Of a DNA stretch of 64,000 nt, positions 11,420 to 22,030 are shown piece after piece. The position numbers were made by a program, and so were the translations under genes. Under the pieces are notes generated by a model. It worked only from the letters and a program-made list of their open reading frames with translations. It was not told the DNA's origin and ran no database searches. Within the stretch, counting starts at the first letter, position 1; each line of letters starts with the position of its first letter. Location of the stretch: assembly GCA_024195265.1 (NCBI GenBank), contig JAJLRJ010000011.1, positions 4,452,866 to 4,516,865 of the forward strand. Reading direction: 5' to 3'. This DNA comes from Dendrophyllia cribrosa. Lineage: Eukaryota > Cnidaria > Anthozoa > Scleractinia > Dendrophylliidae.

Positions 11420-11490
<71 letters not shown>
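11420..11490. repeat. (AT)n microsatellite
   Basis: About 68 bases of pure TA repeat at the outer end of the fold-back element. Tyr-Ile open frames on both strands are artefacts. Confidence 0.95.
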
Positions 11491-11492
<2 letters not shown>

Positions 11493-11644
11493 TATGTATA
11501 CAATGTGCCCTCCCGGTTGTTACCATAATGGCTTTATGGCAACTCCTGAACTTGGGCACAGGATGTACGGTTATATATATATATAAAACTAGTTAAAAAG
11601 ACCGAAAATGGACAACTTTTGGTATAAAAAGATGTAAAAATTTA

Positions 11645-11700
11645 GTTAAAAAACGTTTCGGTCTCTCGACCTTCATCAGTTGTACAGCCGGACGGTTACA
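11645..11700 (-). ncRNA. Hammerhead ribozyme motif, family B
   Basis: On the minus strand the core is complete: CTGATGA, then stem II GGTC-GAGA-GACC (four perfect pairs with a GAGA tetraloop), then GAAAC and GTT. This matches the CUGANGA...GAAA hammerhead consensus exactly. It lies in the PLE terminal region, where such ribozymes are known to occur. Confidence 0.75.
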
Positions 11701-12191
11701 CATGAGACTTAAATACGGTTACAACAATGACTTAACAATAAACTACTGATAAATTACGTAACAAAAATAATAAAAGCAAAAATACAACAGTAATACAATA
11801 ATAGAAGTGATAACGAAACTAGACTAAAGGAAAACCACAAATATACTAATGAGCTACGGTAACATAACAATAGAAGGTATAATTACTAAGAAAGACAATC
11901 AAAAATAGATGTAAAAAGTTATGCAATTGCCCTAACGTAATACGTTTCCCATTCAGGGCTTTGAATAATCATACAAGCCAAGGTCACAACAAAATCCCTG
12001 AGCAGGGTCCTTAAACAGAGTAATAAATTCCGCACTCAGAGCCTTTGAGTGACGAGGCCAGCACAAAAATAACATTCCCCGAACGAGGCCCTTGAACGCT
12101 AAGACAATTACAAAAGGCGATAAAAATATAAAAATTAATGCTAAAAGTCAACTATAAGAAAATCGCAACCCAGTGATAAAACCCCCTGAAT

Positions 12192-12339
12192 TTAATTGTA
12201 ATGAATACGATTTTTTGAATGAAATTCCTGTCTTTTATTTAGCCCAAAAGGCGAAAGGGAAAATAGCTGCGCACTCCAGTACGCTTCTTTCGTGACAAGT
12301 AATTTTTCTGTGTCTTGATTTGTGTTTGTATAAATTTGA
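12192..12339 (-). pseudogene. Duplicated C-terminal end of the PLE GIY-YIG ORF
   Basis: Encodes the last about 46 residues of the ORF at 12782-13440, nearly identical, as part of the 590-bp tandem duplication. The frame runs into unrelated sequence at the duplication junction near 12340, so it has no start of its own. Confidence 0.8.
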
Positions 12340-12781
12340 TAAATTACGTAACAAAAATAATAAAAGCAAAAATACAACAGTAATACAATAATAGAAGTGA
12401 TAACGAAACTAGACTAAAGGAAAACCACAAATATACTAATGAGCTACGGTAACATAACAATAGAAGGTATAATTACTAAGAAAGACAATCAAAAATAGAT
12501 GTAAAAAGTTAAGCAATTGCCCTAACGTAATACGTTTCCCATTCAGGGCTTTGAATAATCATACCGGCCAAGGTCACAACAAAATCCCTGAGCAGGGTCC
12601 TTAAACAGAGTAATAAATTCCGCACTCAGAGCCTTTGAGTGACGAGGCCAGCACAAAAATAACATTCCCCGAACGAGGCCCTTGAACGCTAAAACAATTA
12701 CAAAAGGCGATAAAAATATAAAAATTAATGCTAAAAGTCAACTATAAGAAAATCGCAACCCAGTGATAAAACCCCCTGAAT

Positions 12782-13440
12782 TTAATTGTAATGAATACGA
12801 TTTTTTGAATGAAATTCCTGTCTTTTATTTAGCCCAAAAGGCGAAAGGGAAAAAAGCTGCGCACTCCAGTACGCTTCTTTCGTGACAAGTAATTTTTCTG
12901 TGTCTTGATTTGTGTTTGTATAAATTTGGTCTATGCATTGAAAAGTAAAATCTGATAGAATGTGTGGCGTTCTGTTGAAGTGTATGGCGACCTCGCAGAT
13001 TTTCTTGTTTGTTTTCATAGTAGATTTGTGGTTCCTAAATCTAACTTTAAATTCTGTAGTGGTAGATCCAACATATTGGAGATTGCATTTCTTGCAATGA
13101 ACCAAATAAATTACATTATTGGAGTTGCACGAAAGTCTTTGTCGAACACTATATGTTTTGCCAGTTTGGACGCTGAAAAAAGTTTTAGAACTGACAAGGA
13201 AATTCTCGCAAAGGTCACATCTGGTCTTATCGCATTTGTAACAGCCGGGTGCTTGTGCATCCGTTGTCGGCCGCGGGCTGTTTCTGCACTTTGAAGGTGC
13301 TAAAATTTCTTTTAGGTTCTTAGGTCTGCGATAAGATGATATAATAGAACTAGGTGGAAAAAGCTCTTTAAGTTTGGGGGATGACTCCAAGAGATGGAAA
13401 TGTTTTCTAATCAACCCATTTATGAATGGTAAATTCGGAT
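12782..13440 (-). CDS. Penelope-like element GIY-YIG endonuclease domain, partial ORF
   Basis: About 210-219 residues, C-terminal part of a PLE polyprotein. A Cys-rich linker (CYKCDKTRCDLCENF) is followed by the GIY-YIG core: VIYLVHC in the GIY position, then NLQYVGST in the YIG position and an R-x3-HK helix. In PLEs this endonuclease nicks target DNA for target-primed reverse transcription. The frame stays open upstream of the first Met at 13412-13414 to about 13440, where it meets AT-rich DNA, so the RT domain has been lost and the protein is probably not functional. The C-terminal 46 residues are duplicated at 12192-12339. Confidence 0.75.
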
Positions 13441-14324
13441 TATATGTTATATATTGATAAATATAGATTATATGTTATATATTATATATTATATATAAGC
13501 AAGTCACTTCTAGGAATTTCTTTTTAGGAATATTTTTTAAGTACTTTTATTAGTGTCCCCAATTAGCTACTAAGCTAAATACTTTAGACCATATAATAAA
13601 GGTTTTGTTGTTGTTGTCTGGCTTGCCACATTTCAAGTATCTGTTAGTTAAAAATGTTATATACTTTATATATCTAGAGCACTTCGCCTCAACTTACATG
13701 TTTATATTGTTTTTTAGTTGTAACTGTTGGAGCGCTGGCTCAGTCCGCTGGTAAGTAATACAGTACGCATTATACTTTTTGAACCAGCGGTTGTTGGGTT
13801 CGTTGTTGTTGCCGTTCTTTGACGTGATAATTGCACCCTGGAACAAGGCTTAAAACCATCGAGCAGCTTTTTCTTGTAGTACTGTTTATACTCTGCAAGA
13901 TGGCTCTAACATTTGGGTCTGTGGATGAAATCTTAATGTGACCATTTAAATGAAAGCTACTGAGCCCAGCTGGGCTACTGAGCAGTATTTTTCTGTTACT
14001 GTTTATTATGCTGTACAAGATTGTTCTAACTTTTGAATCTGTTGATGAAAGCCAAAAGTGGGACTATTCGGGCAAATCAAAAGCTTTCGAGCTCGTGTTT
14101 AATTCAAATTAGTCAAATTAAAGTTACTGAGCAGCACATTTGTTTTGGTGCTGTTTATTATGATTTGTAAATCGGTGAATGAAATATCATAATGTGACAA
14201 TTCAAATACTGTTCAAATGCAAAGTATCGATAAAGTATGGTGAAGTGTTTCCAGCGATGTCTGTGGTTTATTTGTCGCGGTCCTCTATTAAATATGGATC
14301 GGATTCACTTCTCCACTAGCGTCA
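13441..14324. other. Non-coding spacer
   Basis: AT-rich repeats at 13440-13500, then an AATAAAGGTTTTGTTGTTG motif at about 13597-13617 resembling a retroelement 3' tail. Near-repeats (ACTGTTTAT-A-TGCA-AAGAT motifs with AACTTTTGAATCTG) occur at 13880, 14000 and 14150, suggesting a degraded about 120-bp tandem repeat. No gene is seen. Confidence 0.4.
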
Positions 14325-17300
14325 CTTAAGGTTACCGTGTACCTTCGGGGGTGTCTCCAGTATAACAGCTCTAGCGTCTTAAGATTACGCTTAATATACC
14401 TAAACCCAGATATCAAATTAAAGTTTATAAAGCTGGCTATGTAAATATGGAAACCGTTTGGTAATAAAATGAATTGTCGATTTTTTTACGACGTCTAAAT
14501 TCGAAGGTCCGAATCAGCTTTACTGCGCTTTTCAATAACATGCGGAATCTGAAATCAAATCACCACCAACGGTTGCGTTTTTCCCTGCCGTCAATCAAAT
14601 TTTTGGCGGTTTCCGATTACTTTCGAGCGTTTTCGTATCGTTGGGTGAAAGTTGACATGGTTCGTTCTTAAGTGAAAGTGAAACATGGTTCGTAAATACA
14701 AAACATCACTGCGTTGGAGATTCGTTTTTCTACGCGTGAGTCATCATTTCTTGCTGCAGGAAATTGCCCGGCTTCTGAACGACGAGCAAAATATTTGTAT
14801 ACTACGTAATATAGAGAGACGAAAGGAGTTGATTATTCGGAAAATCATGACAGCGGCAAGCGACCATCAGTACAGTAGTGTCGTTGGTATGATATTTTTG
14901 TCTCTAATCGTTCTGTGCACGTTTACTGAACATCTATCCTTTGTTTACATGATTTTTTACTTATTTCGATTTCATCGCCAACTATTCCGGCCAAGCGCCC
15001 GCGTAGCTTAAGCGGTTTATTATAAAGTAACTCTCAAAATGGCGTCAAATTTTACAAAGAAATGTATGGAGAGGTTTCGAATATTTCGAAATAGTCGGTT
15101 GAAAATTACAGATGGAACATTTGCCGGACCGGGATGTCATTGTAACGACTACTGTCTGTGTACAGCTGTAAATAATAAGACTGTAGTTTAAAAAAAAAAC
15201 GTCCTTTTTTCCTCGCTTTGTATCGAGGTGAGCGGCCCATTAAGCCTTTACAGTAGCAGGCAAATGCACACAAAAGCCTAAAATTAAAGACACATACTTG
15301 TGTTCCTGTGCTTGGTACTTCATTTGCCGGAGTGGAGATCCATAGTTGACTCTGTTCTCAGCTGTATTCTAAAATATCAAGCCCACAGCGAAATGTTTGA
15401 TCCGTCCTTTTCCTTTGCAAAAACGCTAGAAAATTGATAATCCAAGGCTCACGCTAAAATTCTAAAATTCGCTGTCTTCGAATGACGATATCTCGTCCGT
15501 CTTTCATCCAAATTTCTCGCAAAAACCATCGTTTAAAAGCTATAAACTTTGTTGTCTCTTTTCTTCCTATCACAGTATATTTGTCAGCGGAATTTGTGTG
15601 GGCTAAAACTTAGATCATGTAAACAACATTTTCGGTCCTTCGCGCCGCGGGAATACGAGCCCGCTAATACGCAGCGGTATGTCACTCATCATGTAAGGCG
15701 CGCGAAATGTCGTGACCGGAATAGTTGCCGATGTTTTTCAGGGAGAGATATGTGCTCGTTCGTGGACTTATGAGACAATTTTCAGAATTATATTTAGGCG
15801 AATTGCGTGACTGGATTGAATTCCTAACTGGAGAAGTGTACTCAAAACAAAGAAAGTAGAGGGAATGTGGCTTGGTTGCTGGAAAAATAACGCCGAAACG
15901 CCATTTGACTTTCGTTGGCCTCGGAACCCAATAAAAGCTCTCTTGGCGTTTTCTTTTCTTACGACTCAAACAAAACCAATGAGTTAAATTTTGCAGAAAA
16001 AATCCGAAACTTAGAAAAGACACTAAATAGTTGGAAGAGAAGAAACCTCACACTTTACGGGAAAATAAACATTGTTAAAACGTTCGGACTTTCTAAATTA
16101 ATTTACAACGCATCTGTTCTCGTTATCCCAGAAAATTTTATCCGAAGAAATCGAGAAACTAATTTTCAATTTCATTTGGGATGGAAAACCCGCAAAGATA
16201 AACTATTATAGGTGAGAAAAAACACGGCGGACTCAAGATGACAGACTTTAACATGATGAATAAAGCTTTAAAGGTTGCTTGGATACCACGTTTGCAAACC
16301 AGGACTGATGCATCCTGGAAGATCATCCCTGAAGCTGCGTTGGAAAACCTCGGAGGACTGTCATTTATGACACGCTGCAACTACGACATTAATTCCCTGG
16401 AAATTAACCACCTCCCAGACTTCTACCGTGAAGTCTTGAAACATTGGCAAAGCACAAAACATGCCTTTCAAAAGGACACTTCTCCCCATAACGAAATAAT
16501 TTGGAATAACTGCAACATAAAAATTAATGGTGAAGCACCCTTTTATAAAAGCTGGTTTGAAAAAAATATTGTATGTTTCAACAATATCACAATTAACACC
16601 TTTCTGCATACCTTGCCGTTAGGTTGCCTAGTTCTTACTAGGACCATTACTTAATGTCCTAAGGATTTACAAAACAGATTTATGCTTTAGGCTTTTTAAA
16701 TATTTTTTTGCGACGAGTGCGAGTCGTGTTCAGCCTGTCTATTTTTAAACTACTTTATAAAACGCTCGGAAGTAATCGGAAACCGCCGAAAATTTGATTG
16801 ACAGCAGGGAAAAACGCAACCGTTGGTGGTGATTTGAATTTCAGATTCCGCATGTTATTGAAAAGCGCAGTAAAACGCTATAACTCAAAGCGATTATTGT
16901 ATTTTGCTAATTTGATTTGTTTTCGGGTTTCCGGACAAGAAGCGCTAAAAAACGTGTCGGCCATTTTCCATATTCAATTGTAGTGAAAAGTTACAGAATA
17001 TTTTCGAAAAAGGGAGAAAAAAATTGGAGTGATCGCACGGAAATGGCTCGTGACAAAAAAGTTTTCGGAAATAAGAATTTCGCCGACAAGTGTTTGTTGA
17101 TTATATGTTAGCCTAGCTTCTGTCCAAATTTGAGGAAAATCGAACAAATTCCCTTTGAGTTGTAGCTCTTTAAAGTGTCCCCTACAAGCGAAAAATTAAC
17201 TTTGAGAAAACAGCGCCGCTAAATCAATCAAAAGAGAAACTTTTACTTCCGTTCAAAACGTTATACCATCATTTCTCCGTCAATTTTCGCTATATTTCGA

Positions 17301-17396
17301 TTTTTTTTGGATGAAAGTTCATTCTGTAAACTTTATTTTGACGCCCGAAAAAAAATTTCAATAAAATGGTTGATCTGAAGGTACACGGTAACCTTA
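14325..17396. mobile_element. About 3-kb DNA element with discontinuous terminal inverted repeats
   Basis: The outer 22 bases CTTAAGGTTACCGTGTACCT at 14325 are inverted at 17375-17396. A second inverted pair lies further in: 14497-14660 versus about 16740-16890 (sharing CAACGGTTGCGTTTTTCCCT). No transposase is recognised; the middle holds a broken LINE. The small palindrome at 45553-45712 shares the GACGGCAGGGAAAAACGCAA motif, so this is a dispersed family. Confidence 0.6.
15930..16640 (+). pseudogene. LINE reverse transcriptase C-terminal fragment
   Basis: Three frame segments together give the post-RT thumb region of a LINE ORF2: NLEKTLNSWKRRNLTLYGKI then LSKLIYNASVL, a shifted segment with FNFIWDGKPAKINY (about 16155-16210), and after a second shift EKKHGGLKMTDFN at 16213 onward. 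The LTL-GK-I and FIWDGK motifs are characteristic of L1/Tx1-type elements. At least two frameshifts and both ends missing, so it is dead. It lies inside the 14325-17396 element. Confidence 0.75.
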
Positions 17397-17875
17397 AGGA
17401 CTGTTTTTTGGTCCCCTGTGAATGAAACAAACGTCGCGACGGTCAATATTTCTCACTGGCAAATGCCACGAACCGAGCTGAATTCGACATTAAGCCAGTA
17501 TCAGGCTCCTAAATATGTGAATACAGAGGTAATCTTTATCCTTATGCTTTATTTTATGCTAAATTTTTACTGTCAGACGGCCAATTAGCCGAAAAACCTA
17601 ACTTAACTCAGAGAATAGGCGACCGATCGAAATCTATTCACCGAGTTGTTGACAAGATCAATTAAGATATTACATTGGGCAACACTATACAGATTATATT
17701 TTACATTTTATCTGCAAGCTAAGATTTAGACACGAATGCAGGCCACAAACTACAAGAATTATTACATTCTGGTCAATAAAAGCATCATTTTATAAAGCAA
17801 ACGATTTGCTGATGTGTGTGACGTTATATTTTGTTTAGGCAATATCGAATTCAAGTCTGGATGAATAAACATCTG

Positions 17876-18004
17876 GGGCCAGTTGCATAAAACTTAACGC
17901 CTGACGTAACATCTAACGTCGGGCGTTCAGCCCAGTTAAAGTTACTATTTTAACGTCAGACGTTAGCATTTACGTCCGACGTTAAGCTTTATGCAACTGG
18001 CCCC
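17876..18004. mobile_element. Palindromic MITE
   Basis: Arms GGGGCCAGTTGCATAAA at the left and TTTATGCAACTGGCCCC at the right, with further inner palindromy around AACGTC(A/G)GACGTTA. About 129 bp, no ORF. Confidence 0.85.
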
Positions 18005-18315
18005 TGGCTCTTTTTATCTTTGTTGAATTTAGAAGGTGACTGGAGGCTTTCAAAGGTGTACATATTAAAATGTTAAATGCCTGTGTGTTTGAACGAATGA
18101 GCCCCTTGACAGGCATTTCTTTCGTTTTGTGTTCGTTCGAGAAGATCAACGAAAGTAGTTATTGACCCAACCCCGATGGAAAATATTTTGTCACAGGGTG
18201 GCACGTGACCAGCCGCAACCAGGGTCTCTCCCGATGATGACGTAGCTGAAGAGAGAGAGGCCCTGGGAACGAGGTTGTGTGAATAACTGATGTAAGGCTG
18301 AAGATTAATGTTGTA

Positions 18316-18684
18316 ATGTTCGGTAAACTTGTGAGTGCAATAATTATTAGTGAAGTATCCATAAAACTTAAATTGTGCAACATAGCTTCTTTACAACAGG
18401 TCAGAGATTTACTGCTGATAAGTCGTTATAAAGGATTTATTAACTATGAAAAGTGTTTGTTGTTTTACTACTTGAACAAGTCAAAACATCTTGATCTGCC
18501 GTACATGTACGATTCGTGGAAGAAGACAAGTGCTTGTCTGAGTTTCGGTTTCGACGACATGACATCCCACTACTTGCAGACTGAAGTTCTTGATGTTCCT
18601 GATGGTTTTAAATGCAATCAAAGAAGCATCGCCGACGGAATACAGGAGCTTTGTGTTCTTCTAAAGAAAGGAAATAAAAATTAA
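18316..18684 (+). pseudogene. N-terminal fragment of a Harbinger-like (DDE_4) transposase
   Basis: A 122-codon open frame. From about residue 35 it reads GFINYEKCLLFYYLNKSK, then LDLPY, then a segment ending IADGIQELCVLLKK. This order (aromatic/Leu helix, N-LDLPY, FD-M, E-LDVPD-F-C, DG-E-LC-LLKR) is that of the N-terminal region of PIF/Harbinger-type transposases in marine invertebrates. No downstream DDE catalytic part is found in the following kilobase, so it is a truncated copy. The assignment is from remembered family pattern and would need a search. Confidence 0.45.
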
Positions 18685-19690
18685 ACATTCAACGACAATA
18701 AAAGTACTAGAAATGGCGAAACTATATTTAAAATTAAGGTTTGTTTGGTATTTACAATTTATACGGGGAACAAATTTTAACACGTAATCTCTTCTTTTGT
18801 TTGTTTCTTTGCTTGCCTTTTTATGATTCATACAAATCATGTATGAGAACCAATTTTTAACTCTTTCTACCGTGATCTTTGTATTGAAAAGATCAAGCTT
18901 TGAAAACATTAATTATAAATAGAAATAGTTAACATAAACAAGCTACCAGTCAACTCAGTTTTTTTTTCGCTGATGAATTATTTGAACTGGAGTAAGTCTC
19001 GCTCAAATATAAACTATTAATAGGTTTAAAAGCAGTTTTGATGGCTATAAAGCCTACAGGTTATTGATATAAGCTTAACTTCTGTAAATTACACTGCATA
19101 GCACAGCGTGGACAGAAAGATCCAAATTTCACACGGCAGAATCGTAACTCGTCAATACAATTCATCGAGCTAGCGGTTTCTCCGATGAGTAAAGGTCAGT
19201 GACATGAATATGAAGCATTAATTTTTCAATAAATATTTCAATGAACGAGGAAGAAGAAATCAAGAAAGTTCACTTCTGTACTCACATGTTTATTTTCTCC
19301 GCCGTCGTGAATAAATTCGTAATTTTCTTCTCTGCAGTTCATGAAAGAAAAAAAAATATAATAGTTGTCCCAATCTCTGATCAAACAACAAGCCCAAAAT
19401 ATCGACATTTTCAAAAGTAACACTTTAAGTAATTCGAAAATTCGATTTTATGGATTTAGAAACAATAAAGCTACAATTTAGAAGAAGGTAAATACTCGCG
19501 TTGTGTGGAAACGGCAAAATGAGCAATTTCAGGTCGGTTCCGTGAAGAGAACGAGAGAGAGAAACGCGAGATATTTTCCCTCCAGTCATGCGTAGTCGAT
19601 AATTTGGATATTCCCTGAGTCTCTCACGTCGCCGTTGCCGTTGCCGTTCCACTGTCGTTCCCGTTCCCGGTGCTTAAAGTCCCTAATAAT
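18685..19690. other. Non-coding spacer
   Basis: AT-rich DNA with short random ORFs. GA-rich DNA lies around 19545-19560 and a CCGTTGCCGTTGCCG-type stretch at about 19628-19665. Nothing recognisable. Confidence 0.4.
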
Positions 19691-19691
19691 A

Positions 19692-20741
19692 CAGTGGAAC
19701 CTCGATTTAACGAACCTCTATATAACAAAGTCCTCGGCATAACGAACACAATCCGGCAACCCAAACGTAAAATCTATCCCGATACAACAAATAAATGTCA
19801 ACGCGTGACAATAGATGAATGCGGAACAGACCAACAGTGTGTGCTATAGGGCAAAGGTAAAATCCGCACAGTTGTCCAATGCCGTAGTTATGTTTACAGT
19901 GCACTGTAACTTCCTACAGGCATTAAAGTACAAATGTTATTTGCTAACCCTCGGGCGTACACAAAGGTGGGGGGGGGGGGGGGGGGTGGTTGGGTTTTTC
20001 TCCATTACTTTCAAGACCATTTACGATTAGCATATGCCGTTTTAAGTAGCTGTTCATTTATCCTTAAGACACATTTCGGTAAAGTTTGGCATCGACCGGT
20101 TGCTATGGTAACGAGATATGACGTCATAAGTAACATGTGGTGACGCCATTTTTGAATTAAAATGCGTGTTTTTCGTTTTTTTTTTCAGTGAAAAAACATA
20201 AAATGCTACAAAAGGCATCAAAATTTTTAATTGCACGTTATTTTGCAACTCTAGCAAACAATATTTGCAATTTCCACATTTTCCCGATAAATTTGAATTT
20301 TTAGTGAAATCTAAGATGGCGGCCGTCGTGGCGGCCATTTTGAATGACGTCACGGACCCCCAGCAGCGTCACAACCCATAATATTTACCTTATCTTGTAG
20401 AGCACATCGCGGGCTATCTATTAGATGTAAAATATTTCCGAAATATTGCAACATCGCAAAAACCCAAGGGGGAACAACCCCCCCCACCCCCCCCCCCCCC
20501 CCCTTGTACAACGGTGGGGATATAAGTTTGCGTGTACGTCCGAGGGTTAAGATCCGGAAATACGTAACACCGTTACAAAATTATTAACTATATTTCGATA
20601 TAACGAACATTTTGGTTGTTTTTTCGCGAATTCGTTATAAAGAGGTTTTCGATATAACGAACCCTCGATATAACGAACCCTCGATATAACGAATCAATTT
20701 TCCCACTCCCTTTGGCACTTTGTTAAATCGAGGTTCCACTG
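19692..20741. mobile_element. Tigger/pogo-like non-autonomous element
   Basis: The ends are CAGTGGAACCTCGATTTAAC on the left and its inverse on the right, both flanked by TA. The interior is rich in the CGATATAACGAA / AACGAAC motifs typical of pogo/Tigger termini. No transposase is present. A TTAA-type element (19948-20546) is inserted inside, so the pogo-like element is the older one. Confidence 0.85.
19948..20546. mobile_element. piggyBac-like (TTAA) non-autonomous element, family P1, complete copy
   Basis: Ends CCCTCGGGCGTACAC and GTGTACGTCCGAGGG, flanked by a TTAA-like site (CTAA left, TTAA right). Subterminal G-run (about 18) and C-run. Interior contains the recurrent AAGATGGCGGCC and TGACGTCACGGACCCCCAGC motifs shared with copies at 21305, 29690, 30295, 38327 and 60880. 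Confidence 0.75.
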
Positions 20742-21300
20742 TAATAATAATAATAGTAGTAATAATAATAATAACACTTTATTGAAATACTCCCCTCAGG
20801 GCTTTTCAGTATCAAATTACAATAAAAACCTCTTTTTAAAAAAATAATAATAATAATAATCAGTAACTGTAAAACTAGATATGAAAAACTATTATAAAAT
20901 TGATTAATAATTCATAAGGAAAGTACAAAAGAAATGAAAATTTAATGAAGGTTTGTAAACCCCAATACAAATCAACTGAGTTGATGAATTATTAAACAGT
21001 AGCGTTAACGTTTGATACAGACAACTGCTCAGCTAATTAGTATGCATTAATTTTTCATACAGATCTCTACTCATTGTTTCATTTCATAAGTACGATAAAA
21101 TATTCGCGTCCGATCTGTATGGGCGTTTACAATGGCGAGCCGAAGGCGAGCCATTGTAAACGCCCATACAGATCTCTCGCTCATATTCTACTACTTAAAA
21201 CTACTGATAAAATTCTAATTGCATGCAGTTGAAAGTTATTCAAGGTAAAAAAATCCATTTTTCGATATGGATATCATCCTTCTTTGTACATTTTGTACAA
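20742..21300. other. Spacer with (AAT)n and retroelement-like tail
   Basis: (AAT)n microsatellites at about 20743-20775 and 20845-20865 flank CACTTTATTGAAATACTCCC, which resembles an inverted retroelement 3' end. A strong hairpin follows at 21112-21175. Confidence 0.5.
21112..21175. repeat. Perfect hairpin, 25-bp arms
   Basis: GATCTGTATGGGCGTTTACA and its continuation are exactly inverted after a 14-base loop. Either a minimal MITE or a strong cruciform; the loop GAGCCGAAGGCGAG is itself quasi-palindromic. Confidence 0.85.
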
Positions 21301-21304
21301 ATTA

Positions 21305-21466
21305 ACCCTCGGACGTACACGCAAACTTATACTCCCACCGTAGTACAAGGGGGGGGGGGGGGGGGTGTTTTTTGTAACCCCTCCTCTGGATTTTTGCGGT
21401 GTTACAATATATCGGAAATATTTCACCTATAATAGATAGCCTGTGATGTACTCTGCAAGATAAGGT
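21305..21466. mobile_element. piggyBac-like element P1, left part (interrupted)
   Basis: Starts at TTAA (21303) with CCCTCGGACGTACACGCAAA, a G-run and the subterminal TAGATAGCCTGTGATGT motif, and breaks off at AAGATAAGGTAA. The sequence resumes at about 29690 (AAGATAAAGTAAATATTATG), so 8.2 kb has inserted in it. Confidence 0.7.
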
Positions 21467-21541
21467 AAGAAATAAAACACAAAAAACACAAACAGCGGTG
21501 ATAAACATGGTAAACCAACGCATTTTTATAAAAAAACATGA

Positions 21542-21582
21542 CGTTTCGTATGCTAAGCGACATACATTTTCAAAAGTAACCG
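21542..21582 (-). ncRNA. Degenerate hammerhead-like motif, family C
   Basis: On the minus strand: TTGAAAA in place of CTGANGA, stem II GTATG/CATAC around an 8-base loop, then GAAAC-GTC. Stem II and the GAAA core are kept, but the first core strand is altered in both copies (here and at 29572), so activity is doubtful. Confidence 0.4.
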
Positions 21583-21869
21583 TTACATTGTTTGAAAACT
21601 GTTTATATAGTTAAAAATAAGGGGTCTGGAACCAAGATTAAGAAAAACAATCTCAACAGTAATTTAATAGTACGGACTTTCAGTCCTACGACAGCTTCGA
21701 AGCTATAGCTAATAAAACATTAGTTTCTCACTGCTGACGTTGACCTTTAAGGAAGGCTGTAGTTCTTGAATTAACAAAGTCTCCTTGATTTTGCAGTGAA
21801 AGTCCGTTTTGCCGGACGCTAAAATATCGAAATGATCCCAATTAATTAATTTTGTTATCCCATAATCCA

Positions 21870-21997
21870 ACTAAATCCAGAGAAGACAATCTCTCCACCT
21901 ATCTCCGTAAACTAAGGAATGATAAAATTATTGATGACGTGACATTCCACAAGATTTTACCCAGCGGATCTTCTCCTGGCTCTGGTTGTTCAAAACG

Positions 21998-22030
<33 letters not shown>

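Larger units (their letters stand above)
10784..11425. mobile_element. Fold-back element carrying tRNA-like sequence in both arms
   Basis: The tract beginning TACTGAATAAATGTTTGAAA occurs at 10779 and 11148 in + orientation and inverted at about 11360-11383. The outer motif AGAGAACCCCTAACCC at 11109 is inverted at 11405-11420. A further inverted pair spans 10890-10975 and 11190-11275 (CTCCCGGGATTTTTTCTTTC type). The complete fold-back unit is about 11100-11425, with a rearranged partial unit at 10784-10985. Confidence 0.65.
11585..13440 (-). mobile_element. 5'-truncated Penelope-like element with tandemly duplicated 3' region
   Basis: Reading on the minus strand from 13440: a GIY-YIG endonuclease frame, a 3' untranslated part, and a terminal region with a hammerhead motif near 11650-11690. 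The 590-bp block 11750-12339 is repeated almost exactly at 12340-12929. The RT part is missing; AT-rich DNA begins upstream of 13440. Confidence 0.75.

Noticed and set aside
14685..15011. 108-codon ORF with a hydrophobic stretch
   Set aside because: Within an inverted-repeat element, no recognisable domain, no copies seen in the window.
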